This document shows, one piece after another, positions 1-8,814 of a DNA stretch of 64,000 nt. The position numbers were made by a program, and so were the translations under genes. Position 1 is the stretch's first letter; every line of letters starts with the position of its first letter. The DNA is from Methylococcus capsulatus (GTDB taxonomy: Bacteria > Pseudomonadota > Gammaproteobacteria > Methylococcales > Methylococcaceae), in NCBI RefSeq assembly GCF_036864975.1, contig NZ_CP104311.1, positions 2,359,513-2,423,512 of the forward strand, read 5' to 3'. Below the pieces are notes generated by a model. The model ran no database searches. It was given only the letters and a program-made list of their open reading frames with translations, and was not told where the DNA came from.

Positions 1-1346
1 TGTTCCACCTCGGCGCCCACCCAGCCCTTGGTGATCTTGATCAGGCGGGTGAGGTCGAAGGAGCGGGTGTCGATACCGCGGCGCTCCAAATGGATGCGGA
101 AGATTTCGACCCGTTCGTCATCCAGCGGCAGGTCGACGAAGAAAATTTCGTCGAAACGCCCTTTTCGCGTCATTTCAGCCGGCAGGAGGTCGATGCGGTT
201 GGCGGTGGCGGCCACGAACAGGCCGCTGGTCTTTTCCTGCATCCAGGTCAGGAAGAAGGCAAAGATGCGCCCTTGTTCGCCGGCGGACTCGGTGGAGTTG
301 ACGCCCATCTCGATTTCGTCGAACCACACCACGGCCGGTGCGATCTGTTCCAGCATGCGGCAGGCAGAAACGAAAGCGCCTTCGGCGCTGCCGTGACGGC
401 CGGAAAAGATTTCGGTCATGTCGATGCGGTAGAGCGGCAGACCGAAGGCGGAGGCGATGGCCTTGACCGAAAGGCTCTTGCCGCAGCCGGAAACGCCCAT
501 GATGAGTACGCCCTTGGGCACGATTTCGGCGCTGATGCTGTCACGGAGCTGGAACAGTTCACGCCGCTCCATCAGCCATTTCTTCATGATCTCCAGGCCG
601 CCGACGCTGTCGATCTGGGTGCCGTCGGCGACGTACTGGATCATGCCTGTGCGGTTCACCAGCAGGCGCTTTTCCTCATACAGTGCGGGCAGGGAATCCG
701 CCCCCAGGGCGCCCCGTGCGGCCAGGGCACGGCGGATGGCATGGCGCGACTCATCGAGCGTCAGGCCCTGCAGCGCCCTCGCGATCTGAGTGAGAGTGGC
801 GTCATCGGTGTCGGCGCTACCGCCCAGCGCCTTCACGGCTTGGACTTCGTCGCGGAGGAAGTCGATCAGTTCGGCCAGATCCGGCAGCGTCAGCTCAATG
901 TACATGATGCTTCGGCTGAGTTCCTCGGGAATGTAACGGACCGGCGAGGAAATGACGACGAATTTGTTGTGGTCGAAGCAGACACCGTACAGGTCGCGCA
1001 GGCGGCGGCGGATGTCGGCCCGCTCGCGCAGCGGTTCGTGGAAGTCCTTCAGGTGGAACAGGGCAGGTCCCTGGTAAGCGGCGATGAAATCGAGCGCGGC
1101 GCGGGGGTCGGAAGCGGACGCGTCGGCCGCGCCCTCGTCGCAGCGCAGACCTTCGGTCAGGCTCCAGGTCCAGACCGGCACTTTCGTGTTGAAGAAGCGC
1201 TGCGCGGCGTCCTTGAGGAGACGCTCGACGCGCTGTTCCTCAGAGGAGCGGATGTAGCTCAGCGGCCGCGCGGATTCGACGATCTCGCGCAATGCGGCGA
1301 TGGAACGGCTTTCGGATCGGGCGGGAGGGGTGGTTGAGGAAGTCAT
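1..1346 (-). CDS. AAA+ ATPase, Ycf46-like (3' end outside the window)
   Basis: The gene is read on the minus strand from an ATG at 1346 and runs off the left edge, so about 448 residues are visible. The Walker A loop reads GVSGCGKS (coding for it lies near 470-500) and the Walker B reads VVWFDEIE. A sensor-1-like segment, FVAATANRID, follows. The N-terminal ~200 residues hold the alpha/beta region (ALDFIAAYQGPALFHLKDFH) that precedes the AAA module in Ycf46-type proteins. This family has an AAA module without the partner subunits of classical proteases, and its cellular role is poorly defined. A 415-codon open frame on the opposite strand (90-1337) is only its shadow. The family is fairly certain; the function is not. 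Confidence 0.85.
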   Translation of the reverse strand, partial: MTSSTTPPARSESRSIAALREIVESARPLSYIRSSEEQRVERLLKDAAQRFFNTKVPVWTWSLTEGLRCDEGAADASASDPRAALDFIAAYQGPALFHLKDFHEPLRERADIRRRLRDLYGVCFDHNKFVVISSPVRYIPEELSRSIMYIELTLPDLAELIDFLRDEVQAVKALGGSADTDDATLTQIARALQGLTLDESRHAIRRALAARGALGADSLPALYEEKRLLVNRTGMIQYVADGTQIDSVGGLEIMKKWLMERRELFQLRDSISAEIVPKGVLIMGVSGCGKSLSVKAIASAFGLPLYRIDMTEIFSGRHGSAEGAFVSACRMLEQIAPAVVWFDEIEMGVNSTESAGEQGRIFAFFLTWMQEKTSGLFVAATANRIDLLPAEMTRKGRFDEIFFVDLPLDDERVEIFRIHLERRGIDTRSFDLTRLIKITKGWVGAEVE

Positions 1347-1511
1347 CGACAGTGTTCTTGCTGGACGGGGTGCGGCACCCGCTATGCCGGGTGCCCGGGA
1401 AAGAACGGCGGTGTGCCGGGTCCGGCGAGGACCATGCAGGATGATACACCAAGCGTGTGCCCGGCGGCATACCGCCGCCGGGCACACGGGTTCAAGGTCG
1501 GCTGCGGCGCC

Positions 1512-1889
1512 TCATTCGACCGTGCCGAGTTCGAAGATCACCAGTTCGGCATCGTTGCCACCGATGTTTTCGACGGTCATTGCGCTCCCAGTTTCCCAGA
1601 ACACGTCGCCGGCCCCGTAGTCGTGCCTTTCGCCCGCGTCTTCCACCCGCAGCCGGCCCTGGAGCACGTAGCGGGGGCCGGTGCCCTGGTGGGTATGGAT
1701 CGGCGTCTTGTAGCCCGGCGGAAACCGGACGCGGATGAGACGGGTATCGACCGTATTGGCGGGGAGGATCACCGTTTTCTGCAGCAGAAGCTGCCGCGCC
1801 GCTACTGGCTCCTCGGCGACAGCCGTGGCACCGAAGCACGGCAGGCCCAGCAGAAGGATGAAGTACAGATGAAAACGTTTTCTCGACAT
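1512..1889 (-). CDS. Secreted small cupin-domain protein
   Basis: This is a 125-residue protein with an N-terminal signal peptide: a basic start, a hydrophobic run, and a likely cleavage site after AVA near residue 25. The rest is a single cupin-2 barrel. The metal-binding histidines are visible in IHTHQGTGPRYVLQG, and the second half carries GDVFWETGSAMTVEN. Such proteins often bind a metal or a small ligand in the periplasm. No substrate can be deduced. The gene stands alone between the ATPase and the carbonic anhydrase, both on the same strand. The short gap upstream (1890-1949) holds no other gene. Confidence 0.8.
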   Translation of the reverse strand: MSRKRFHLYFILLLGLPCFGATAVAEEPVAARQLLLQKTVILPANTVDTRLIRVRFPPGYKTPIHTHQGTGPRYVLQGRLRVEDAGERHDYGAGDVFWETGSAMTVENIGGNDAELVIFELGTVE

Positions 1890-1949
1890 GATTGTCCTCC
1901 GGAATGAAGGGAAGGCGTCCTGCCCTGGATCTGTCGGCGTCGCCGCGGC

Positions 1950-2528
1950 CTAGGCCGCTCTGCCAGCGGCCGTGGCCTCTGGCACTTCCACCAGGCGGCC
2001 GGTGCGGACGTCGTAAAGGTAGCCGTGGATCGGAATGTCACCGGGAACCAGGGGGTGGCGGCGAATGCGCGTGACATCCTCCAGCACGCTTTGTTGCTGA
2101 TTCTCGATGGTCAGCCAGTTGATGTACTTGCCCTCGGTGCAGCCGGGACCCTCACAGCAGTCGTGCCAGCCGCTGGCATCGATCGTCGCAGTCTTCAAAC
2201 TGCTGGCGAGGAGATTGTTCATGATTTCGTTGGTGAAGGTTTCCATGCCGCAGTCGGTATGGTGGATCACGAACCATTCGCGGGTGCCCAGCAGTTTGTA
2301 GGAAATGACCAGCGAACGGATGGCGTCGTCGCTGGCGCGTCCGCCGGCGTTGCGGATGACATGGGCATCGCCTTCGCTAAGGCCCGCATACTTGGCCGGA
2401 TCGAGGCGTGCGTCCATGCAGGTTAGGATCGCAAAGCGGCGGCCCGGCGGCATGGGCAGGTCGCCTTTGTCGAAAGTGGATGCATAACCCTGGTTGGCTG
2501 CCAGTACTTCATTGAGAATCTGCGACAT
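1950..2528 (-). CDS. Beta-class carbonic anhydrase
   Basis: A 192-residue protein expected to interconvert CO2 and bicarbonate. The zinc-site signature is present: CMDAR near residue 37 and HHTDC near residue 88, matching the Cys-Asp-Arg and His-x2-Cys ligands of beta-carbonic anhydrases. An ATG 14 codons further upstream exists, but GAGGAG lies about 9 bases before the ATG at 2528, so that start is preferred. The methyltransferase gene lies 38 bp upstream on the same strand, so the two may be cotranscribed. In a methanotroph it could supply bicarbonate for carboxylation and anaplerotic reactions; that role is inference. Confidence 0.9.
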   Translation of the reverse strand: MSQILNEVLAANQGYASTFDKGDLPMPPGRRFAILTCMDARLDPAKYAGLSEGDAHVIRNAGGRASDDAIRSLVISYKLLGTREWFVIHHTDCGMETFTNEIMNNLLASSLKTATIDASGWHDCCEGPGCTEGKYINWLTIENQQQSVLEDVTRIRRHPLVPGDIPIHGYLYDVRTGRLVEVPEATAAGRAA

Positions 2529-2566
2529 GGTGTTGGTCTCCTCTGGTTTGGTTTTTTTACAAGGGC

Positions 2567-3211
2567 TCAAGCCCGGCGGTAAATCAAAGCAAAGTCATTG
2601 GAAGGCATATCGATCTCATCATCCAGCCGCATCCCGTGTCTGCCGGCGGCGCGGTGCAGTTCGGCGATGTCTTCCAGCGCCCAGCCGTTTTGTCCGACCG
2701 ACCGCAGCAGGCGGTCGAATTCTTCGTCGAACGCGGATATGAACCGGCCGTAATCCAGGAGCGGGCCATGGACGAACAGGAAGCCGCCGTCCGCCAGTAG
2801 CCTCGAACTGCATTGCATGATCCTGCCGACGATCGAAACCGGGGCGGTCTGGACGACGTTGATGTAGTAAATGGCGCCGAATTCTTCGCCATCCGGCCAG
2901 GTGTGCGGCTGCCTCAGGTCCAGTCTGCGTGGGCGGGCGACGTTGGCCAGGCCGCTTTGCCGGGTCAGCTCTTCGATATGAGGCAGCAGGTTTTCGTCAC
3001 CGTCTGAAGGATGGAACGTGATATGGCCGAAATACTGCGCAAAATAGTGCGCATGCATCCCAGTGCCCGCAGCGAGTTCCAGCACATCGCTTTTTTCCCG
3101 GGGAAAGATGCCTTTCAGGACGTCGAGGATGGCGTCGCGGTTCCGCGAGCCGGTCCTGGTCATATCAGGGCTGAGCGGTGGGGGATCGAGCGGTGGTCTC
3201 TCCGAATACAT
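2567..3211 (-). CDS. DUF938 SAM-dependent methyltransferase-like protein
   Basis: A 214-residue class I methyltransferase fold. The SAM-binding loop reads [16 protein letters not shown] near residue 45, and [10 protein letters not shown] follows in the place of the acidic second motif. These features match the DUF938 (methyltransferase 26) family, whose substrate is unknown. The C-terminus ends DFALIYRRA, typical of the last strand. It is the first gene of a short minus-strand run with the carbonic anhydrase. The 215 bp upstream, between this start and the divergent sigma-54 regulator, should hold both promoters, but I see no strong consensus there. Confidence 0.85.
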   Translation of the reverse strand: MYSERPPLDPPPLSPDMTRTGSRNRDAILDVLKGIFPREKSDVLELAAGTGMHAHYFAQYFGHITFHPSDGDENLLPHIEELTRQSGLANVARPRRLDLRQPHTWPDGEEFGAIYYINVVQTAPVSIVGRIMQCSSRLLADGGFLFVHGPLLDYGRFISAFDEEFDRLLRSVGQNGWALEDIAELHRAAGRHGMRLDDEIDMPSNDFALIYRRA

Positions 3212-3426
3212 TCTTCAGGGATTCTCCTGGGGAATTGTCGAACGGTCGCGAACGGTATGCCAGCCTAAGCACCCGGGCGTGCGCGTGAGCCTTGGTGCAG
3301 AGGACGTGCCAAGTCCGTTCACGAATAAATTCATTCGCTTATGAAGCGACAGAGGGCCTCGAGCAGAAAATATATTTCAATGATTGAAATATGTTTTCAA
3401 TCCTTCTCCTGTGACATGGTAGCCTT

Positions 3427-5076
3427 ATGGCCGTTCGAAGCGCGGCGCCTCTCGGGTTGGGAGCTTGCGACACGCTTGCGTTCCACGGTACGCCATGGTT
3501 TTTTTGTTCCCCCATGCAAGGTACAAGTTTTTCTCAACTGACCCCCATCGGCTTTCTGCAGACTTTCGTTCTGGAACTGATGCATGCCTGCGAGGAGGCC
3601 GGGCTGGCGCCTGCCGAACGCCTGATCGACCGGATTGCACGTAGTGCAGCCCGTTTTTTCGAGGAGGCTTTCCGGGAGGAATATGCCGTGGAGGGGGCCT
3701 TGGACCCCAAGCGTTATGCGGAGCTGGTCGTGGGGCTGAAAAACCATATTGGCGGCCAGTTTTCGTTGGCCTCCCGAGAGGCCGGCTGCATCCGCGTGGT
3801 GAACGAGCGCTGTCCTTTCGGTGAGGGCGTCAAAAACTCTCCGGAACTGTGCCGGATGACGTCCAGTGTGTTCGGTGGGATCGCCGCCCGGAATTTCGGT
3901 TACGCCAAAGTGACGCTGGCCAGGCGCATAGCCATGGGTGATCCCTGTTGTGAAGTCCACATCCATCTCGACCCGCGGGTCGCCGGGAAGGTGGAAGGGG
4001 CCGAATACCTCGCGCCGCCGCCGCCCTGTGACCGCCGGGCCATGGACGCGCTGCAGGCGCGCATCGACGAGCAGATGCACCGGATCTGGTGCCAGATGAA
4101 TGCCCACCGACATTCCCGCGGCTCGACCCGGCCGCCGACTATCGTCGCCAAGTCGCCGGCTATGCAGGCGGTCTTGCAGGCGATCGAAACGGTCGCCCCG
4201 ACGCCGGCCACAGTGCTGATCCATGGCGAGACCGGCGTCGGTAAGGAACTGGTGGCGCGGGCCATCCATGCCATGAGCGAGCGCTGCCAGGAGTCCTTTG
4301 TCGCGGTCAACTGTGGTGCGATTCCCGAAGGAATCGTCGAAAGTGTGCTGTTCGGCCATGAGAAGGGCGCTTTCACCGGGGCGGTCGAGGTTCACCGCGG
4401 ATATTTCGAGCGGGCGGATGGCGGCACGCTGTTCCTGGACGAGGTGGACGCGCTGACGCCGGCGATCCAGACGCGCCTCCTGCGGGTCATTCAGGAAGGT
4501 GAACTGGAGCGTGTGGGCGGGCATAAAACGCTGATGGTGGATACTCGCATCATTTCCGCCACCAATTGCGACATCGAAAAGGCCGTCGCCGAAGGCCGCT
4601 TCCGGCAGGACCTCTACTACCGGCTCAACGTGGTCAAGATCGTGATTCCGCCGCTGCGTCAGCGGCCCGAGGACTTGCCGCACCTCGTCGGCCTGATCCT
4701 CGGGCGCCTGAGCAGACGCTACGGCAAGCCCGTGAATTCGGTGAGCCCGGAGGTCATGAGCAGGCTGCTTGCCTATGCCTGGCCCGGCAACGTGCGTGAA
4801 CTGGAAAACATCCTGGAGAAGGCGGTGCTGTTCGCGCAGCCGCCGGAGATCACCGACGTGCCTCTGCCAGATGCCGATCCGGCGGTCGGCGGGCAGTCTT
4901 GGAAAGCGCTCCGCCGGCAGACGCTCGAGCGTCTCGAGCGGTCCTATCTGGAGCAGGCGTTGCGGCGCGCCCGGGGTAGCGTGAACGCAGTCGCCGAATG
5001 GATGGAACTGACGCCGAGGGCGGTATATTTGAAACTGAGCGCCTATGGCATGGACCCAGCCAAATTCCGCGGGTGA
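3427..5076 (+). CDS. Sigma-54-dependent activator with methanogen-type cysteine-rich sensor domain
   Basis: This is a 549-residue enhancer-binding protein. Residues ~45-190 form a domain with several conserved cysteines (AGCIRVV, RCPFGE, ELCRMTSS, DPCCEV). It resembles the methanogen output/MmoR-type sensor region rather than a phosphoreceiver. Then come a sigma-54 AAA+ domain with Walker A GETGVGKE (~265), the sigma-54-contacting GAFTGA loop (~313) and Walker B GGTLFLDEVD, and a C-terminal Fis-type helix-turn-helix. The start is uncertain: neither 3427 nor the in-frame ATG at 3514 has a Shine-Dalgarno. The latter fits better where the conserved sequence begins. It sits 158 bp upstream of the polyene-like cluster on the same strand and is the obvious candidate regulator. 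Confidence 0.88.
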   Translation: MAVRSAAPLGLGACDTLAFHGTPWFFCSPMQGTSFSQLTPIGFLQTFVLELMHACEEAGLAPAERLIDRIARSAARFFEEAFREEYAVEGALDPKRYAELVVGLKNHIGGQFSLASREAGCIRVVNERCPFGEGVKNSPELCRMTSSVFGGIAARNFGYAKVTLARRIAMGDPCCEVHIHLDPRVAGKVEGAEYLAPPPPCDRRAMDALQARIDEQMHRIWCQMNAHRHSRGSTRPPTIVAKSPAMQAVLQAIETVAPTPATVLIHGETGVGKELVARAIHAMSERCQESFVAVNCGAIPEGIVESVLFGHEKGAFTGAVEVHRGYFERADGGTLFLDEVDALTPAIQTRLLRVIQEGELERVGGHKTLMVDTRIISATNCDIEKAVAEGRFRQDLYYRLNVVKIVIPPLRQRPEDLPHLVGLILGRLSRRYGKPVNSVSPEVMSRLLAYAWPGNVRELENILEKAVLFAQPPEITDVPLPDADPAVGGQSWKALRRQTLERLERSYLEQALRRARGSVNAVAEWMELTPRAVYLKLSAYGMDPAKFRG

Positions 5077-5103
5077 CAGCCGTCACCGCCCCGGGGCGGC
5101 TGT
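5076..5103. terminator. GC-rich inverted repeat directly after the sigma-54 regulator
   Basis: ACAGCCG (5076-5082) pairs with CGGCTGT (5097-5103), and the interior contains the perfect palindrome CCGCCCCGGGGCGG (5086-5099). It starts on the last base of the regulator's stop codon and is followed by only a short TT. It could be a weak intrinsic terminator or a binding site for the activator upstream of the next operon. The sequence alone does not decide. Confidence 0.4.
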
Positions 5104-5136
5104 TTCCGGTAGGCTGGCCGGCGGCAAAGTATGGTC

Positions 5137-5152
5137 TGGCCTGAATCGTGCT
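5137..5152 (+). promoter_or_regulatory. Candidate sigma-54 promoter (-24/-12) before the polyene-like cluster
   Basis: TGGCCTGAATCGTGCT keeps the invariant GG and GC dinucleotides exactly 10 bases apart, as sigma-54 promoters require, with TGGC at -24 and TGCT at -12. Two positions of the wider consensus are off. It lies between a sigma-54 activator gene and the first gene of the cluster. An alternative sigma-70 -10 box, TATAAT, is at 5203-5208, but with no convincing -35. Confidence 0.35.
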
Positions 5153-5234
5153 TTCGATTGTCTGGGATTCCCGCAGTCATGCAAAATTCTTTGGGAAACC
5201 CCTATAATTTCGACTCTTTTTGTTCAAACAGCTT

Positions 5235-5540
5235 ATGTCTCATCCATTGAATCACGGAAAGATGGCGACGACGTTCCCGGACGAAACGCTCGAGCGCGAA
5301 GTGGCCGATTTGGTCATCTCCACCTTGAACCTGGATGTGAGCCCGGAGTCGGTCGATCCCGAAGCACCGCTGTACCGCGAGGGGCTGGGGCTGGATTCGA
5401 TCGACATCCTGGAGATCGCATTGGTCGTTTCCAAGCGCTACGGGTTCCAGCTGAGGGCGGACAATGAGGACAATGTCCGCATTTTCGGTTCGCTGCGCAG
5501 TCTTTGCCAGCACATCGCGGCCAACCGCGTCGAATGCTGA
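5235..5540 (+). CDS. Acyl carrier protein of the polyene-like cluster
   Basis: A small acidic protein with the phosphopantetheine attachment motif GLDSIDILEIAL; the serine carries the prosthetic group. It would hold the growing chain for the ketosynthase, dehydratase and ketoreductase encoded downstream. The start is uncertain. ATG 5235 gives 101 residues and ATG 5262 gives 92; the shorter form fits where ACP homology begins and has GGAAAG just upstream, though very close. The stop codon overlaps the ATG of the next gene. Only one ACP is visible here, whereas characterised aryl-polyene clusters commonly have two. Confidence 0.85.
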   Translation: MSHPLNHGKMATTFPDETLEREVADLVISTLNLDVSPESVDPEAPLYREGLGLDSIDILEIALVVSKRYGFQLRADNEDNVRIFGSLRSLCQHIAANRVEC

Positions 5541-6214
5541 TGTGCCGGGCGCGGTTGGCACTGTCCTGGTTCTTCGCCGGTTTTGCTCTGGCGGCCTATG
5601 CCGCATTCAATCATTACCTCACAGCCGTTCATCCGGGAAGTTCGCTGGTGGCGTGGCTCCCTCTTGCTCCGGTTGCGATGGCGGCGGGGGCTGTCGCTTG
5701 GCGGTCACGTTGGCGCTATTCGTTGGTCGGCGCCGGTGCCGGTCTGCTGGCGCTGCTGTGGTTGTCTCCGGACCGACTGGCGCCGGGCGAGAAGGTGCTC
5801 TATGTTTATCTTACCGAGCATATCGGCATCAATCTGTTCCTGGGCTGGGGATTTGGCAGTACCCTCCTGGGGGGGCGTGAGGCATTGTGCACGCGGTTCG
5901 CACGTTCGGTTCACGGTGCTCTGCCTCCCGAGGTGGAGCGGTATTCGCGTGCCGTGACAGTGGCCTGGACGGTTTTTTTCGGCGGCGTTGCGGCCGTTTC
6001 TGTGCTGCTGTTTTTCTTGGTTTCCATCGACGCCTGGTCGGTTTTCGCTAATTTCGTGAACTTGCCATTGGCGGTGGCGATGTTCGTGGCGGAATACCGC
6101 ATCCGCTTGCGGGTGCTCCCGGATTTTCCGCATGCCTCGATTCTGGCCGGTTTCCGCTCGTTCACGGCATCGTCCAGGCCCGGCGGGGCTGTCACCGAAG
6201 CGGGACGAGGATGA
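5534..6214 (+). CDS. Integral membrane protein of the polyene-like cluster
   Basis: A protein of about 226 residues made mostly of hydrophobic segments. I count six or seven likely membrane helices, for example LALSWFFAGFALAAYAA near the start and VFFGGVAAVSVLLFFLV later. Position and composition match the COG4648-type membrane protein found between ACP and ligase genes in aryl-polyene and xanthomonadin clusters. Its molecular role there is unclear. The start overlaps the ACP stop (ATGCTGATG, so 5534 or 5540), which implies translational coupling. The C-terminal ~20 residues look soluble and unstructured. Confidence 0.72.
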   Translation: MLMCRARLALSWFFAGFALAAYAAFNHYLTAVHPGSSLVAWLPLAPVAMAAGAVAWRSRWRYSLVGAGAGLLALLWLSPDRLAPGEKVLYVYLTEHIGINLFLGWGFGSTLLGGREALCTRFARSVHGALPPEVERYSRAVTVAWTVFFGGVAAVSVLLFFLVSIDAWSVFANFVNLPLAVAMFVAEYRIRLRVLPDFPHASILAGFRSFTASSRPGGAVTEAGRG

Positions 6215-6223
6215 ATCCAGCGG

Positions 6224-7564
6224 ATGCGGCAGATGGCCGATTTCCCTTTCCTGACACATCCATCCCTGGATGACACCGTTGCCTTCCGTAAGGGGCGCGC
6301 GATCACCGTCCGGGAATTTCTCGGTGAGGCCGCGGCCCTGGCTGGATGGCTGCCGGAGCGGTCCTATCTGCTGAACGACTGCGCGGACCGTTACCGATTC
6401 GCCGTGGTATTCGCCGCGGCCTTGCTACGTCGGCAGGTCAGTCTGCTGCCGCCGACCTTGACTGCGGAAACCGTGCAGCAACTCGCCGCTTCGTTCCCCA
6501 ACCTCTATTGCCTGACCGATGATCCGACCCGCGATCTGGATCTGCCGGTCTGGCTGTATCCGGAGGATTTGATCCCCCTGGGCATAGACCGGATACCGGC
6601 GGCGGATGCCGGTCAGATCGCGGCGGTCGCCCTCACTTCGGGCTCCACCGGGACGCCCGTGCCGCATGCCAAGACATGGGCGAATCTGGTGCGGAGCGCC
6701 CGTGCCGAAGGGGAACGGCTCGGAATCGCGCAAGGCCGTCACACCTTGCTCGGCACCGTGCCGGCGCAGCACATGTACGGATTCGAATCCACGGTGCTGT
6801 TGCCGCTCCAGAACGGCGCTGCGTTTTCCTCCACCCGCCCGTTCTATCCGGCGGACGTGTGCGCGGAAATCACGCAATTGCCGGGCGCCGTGGTCCTGGT
6901 CACCACACCTTTCCACCTGCGTGCTCTTTTGAACATTGATGGGAGCCTGCCACACATCGAACTGCTGGTTTCGGCCACAGCTCCTCTGGCGCCGCAGCTC
7001 GCCCAGGCCGCCGAATCCCGTTTCGGCGCGCCCCTGCTGGAAATCTACGGCTGCACCGAGGCCGGCCAGCTCGCGACCCGACGGCCGGTCGAGGGACCCG
7101 AGTGGACGGCGTTTCCCGGGGTATCCATCATCCGGGCCAAGGACGGCTTCCGGGTGCGCGGCGGTCATGTTTCGGGCGAGGTGAGGCTGGATGACGTGCT
7201 GGCACTGAAGTCCCCGCAGCGCTTCGTCTGGCTCGGGCGCTCCGGTGACCTGGTCAATATTGCCGGCAAACGCACCTCCCTGGCGTATCTGAATCACCAG
7301 ATCACTTCGATTCCCGGTGTCGTGGACGCGGTTTTCGTCATGCCGGATGAAGACTCGCTGGGGGCGGTGACCCGCCTGACGGCCTATGCCGTCGCCCCCG
7401 ACCTGACCCGTACGGGCTTGATGCAGGCCCTCCGGGAGCGGCTCGATCCCGCTTTCCTGCCGCGTCCTTTGTATCTGGTCGCCAGCCTTCCGCGCAATGC
7501 CACGGGGAAATTACCCCGAAGCGCGCTGGAGGCGTTCTCGGACAGTCTGAGGGAGGCTTCGTGA
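6224..7564 (+). CDS. AMP-binding acyl/aryl-acid activating enzyme
   Basis: A 446-residue member of the adenylate-forming family, shorter than typical acyl-CoA synthetases (~550) but normal for aryl-polyene ligases. Visible core motifs are the P-loop LTSGSTGTPVPHAK, YGCTEAG, the hinge region SGDLVNIAGKR and the C-terminal catalytic lysine in NATGKLPR. It should activate a starter acid, plausibly an aromatic acid such as 4-hydroxybenzoate, and load it on the ACP. The substrate is inferred from cluster type only. The stop codon overlaps the GTG of the next gene. Confidence 0.85.
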   Translation: MRQMADFPFLTHPSLDDTVAFRKGRAITVREFLGEAAALAGWLPERSYLLNDCADRYRFAVVFAAALLRRQVSLLPPTLTAETVQQLAASFPNLYCLTDDPTRDLDLPVWLYPEDLIPLGIDRIPAADAGQIAAVALTSGSTGTPVPHAKTWANLVRSARAEGERLGIAQGRHTLLGTVPAQHMYGFESTVLLPLQNGAAFSSTRPFYPADVCAEITQLPGAVVLVTTPFHLRALLNIDGSLPHIELLVSATAPLAPQLAQAAESRFGAPLLEIYGCTEAGQLATRRPVEGPEWTAFPGVSIIRAKDGFRVRGGHVSGEVRLDDVLALKSPQRFVWLGRSGDLVNIAGKRTSLAYLNHQITSIPGVVDAVFVMPDEDSLGAVTRLTAYAVAPDLTRTGLMQALRERLDPAFLPRPLYLVASLPRNATGKLPRSALEAFSDSLREAS

Positions 7565-7866
7565 GCACGGCCGCAGGCAGCGTCGGGTTCCAAATACCGG
7601 CAGAGCATCCGGCCTGCGACGGGCATTTTCCGGGATTTCCTGTGGTGCCCGGCGCCGTTTTGCTGGATGAGATCCTGAGCCGCCTCGAATCGGCGCTGGC
7701 GATCGATCTCTGCGGCTGGCGTCTGTCGGTCGCCAAGTTCCCGGCGCCGCTCGCGCCCGGCGCCGAGGTGTCGCTGGAATACCGGCTGGATGAGCAGGGC
7801 GCCGTCCGGTTCGGTCTCGTCTCCGATGGCCGCGCCGTCGCCAGCGGAATCCTGGTTCTCCGATGA
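7561..7866 (+). CDS. Hotdog-fold dehydratase/thioesterase, FabZ/ApeI-like
   Basis: A 101-residue single hotdog domain starting at GTG inside GTGA, which overlaps the ligase stop. The active-site-type segment HPACDGHFPGFPVVPGA is the FabZ/FabA signature, with the catalytic His and Asp region. In aryl-polyene pathways a protein of this size acts as 3-hydroxyacyl-ACP dehydratase together with a second hotdog protein; one is encoded at 15400. Its own stop overlaps the next ATG. Confidence 0.82.
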   Translation: MSTAAGSVGFQIPAEHPACDGHFPGFPVVPGAVLLDEILSRLESALAIDLCGWRLSVAKFPAPLAPGAEVSLEYRLDEQGAVRFGLVSDGRAVASGILVLR

Positions 7867-8810
7867 GCGATCCGTTCTCGCCGCGCGGGCCGGCCGCCGC
7901 CTCGCACTGGGCGGAACGGCCTGAGCGCAGCAACATGTTCTTTTTGCGGATCATGGTATGGATCTCGCTGCGGTTGGGACGGCGGGCCGGGCGCCTGGTT
8001 CTTCACCTCATCGTGATCTATTTTCTGCTATTCGCACCCAGCGCCCATCGCGCGTCACGTAACTATCTGCGCCGGGTGCTGGAGCGGCCTCCCGGGCTCT
8101 CCGACTGCTACCGCCATTTCTTCCGCTTCGCCTCGACCATTCACGACCGCGTGTATCTGCTCAACGGTGAGTTCGACCGTTTCGACATCCGTGTCATCGG
8201 CGAGGAAGTGATGGAGCAGGTTCTAGCGGAAGGGCGGGGCGCGTTTTTGCTCGGAGCGCACTTCGGCAGTTTCGAGGTGCTGCGGGCGCTGGCCAGACAG
8301 CGTCCAGGACTGGAGTCCGCGATGGTGATGTACGAGGAGAATGCCCGCAAGATCAATGCCATGCTGGCGGCCATCGCGCCCGGCCGCGGCGGCGAGGTCA
8401 TTCCGCTGGGACGGCTGGATTCCATGCTGCGCCTGCGAGAAGCGCTGAATCGTGGCAAGATCGTCGGCATGCTGGGCGATCGTAGCCTGGGTTCCGAGCC
8501 TGCCCGGCAGTTGCCGTTCCTGGGCGAGTTGGCGTACTTTCCGACCGGTCCCTTGCGGTTGGCGGCCTTGATGAAGCGGCCGGTCCTGTTGATGGCCGGG
8601 ATCCATCTGGGTGGAAACCGTTACGAGCTTCATTTCGAAAGGCTCGAGGACTTCTCCGATGGATCCGGCGACCGGTCCGAAGTAGCGGGGGCGGCTATGG
8701 CCCGCTACGTGAAACGGCTGGAGACGCTGTGCCGGCTGCATCCTTACAACTGGTTCAACTTTTTCGATTTCTGGGCCGCGGGACACGCGCGCACCGGTGG
8801 CGCAGGTTAG
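7863..8810 (+). CDS. LpxL/HtrB-family acyltransferase
   Basis: A 315-residue protein. A membrane-anchoring helix near residues 40-60 (LVLHLIVIYFLLFAP) is followed by the acyltransferase domain. The H-x4-E catalytic motif appears as GAHFGSFEVL. GDRSLGSEPARQLPFLG corresponds to the phosphate/lipid-binding block of lysophospholipid and lauroyl acyltransferases. In polyene clusters such an enzyme is thought to transfer the finished acyl chain to a membrane anchor; that is inference. Coupled by ATGA to the preceding gene. Confidence 0.83.
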   Translation: MSDPFSPRGPAAASHWAERPERSNMFFLRIMVWISLRLGRRAGRLVLHLIVIYFLLFAPSAHRASRNYLRRVLERPPGLSDCYRHFFRFASTIHDRVYLLNGEFDRFDIRVIGEEVMEQVLAEGRGAFLLGAHFGSFEVLRALARQRPGLESAMVMYEENARKINAMLAAIAPGRGGEVIPLGRLDSMLRLREALNRGKIVGMLGDRSLGSEPARQLPFLGELAYFPTGPLRLAALMKRPVLLMAGIHLGGNRYELHFERLEDFSDGSGDRSEVAGAAMARYVKRLETLCRLHPYNWFNFFDFWAAGHARTGGAG

Positions 8811-8814
8811 GTTC

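Noticed and set aside
90-1337. Long plus-strand open frame of 415 codons
   Set aside because: It is antisense to a clear AAA ATPase with Walker A and B motifs; its own sequence has no family features.
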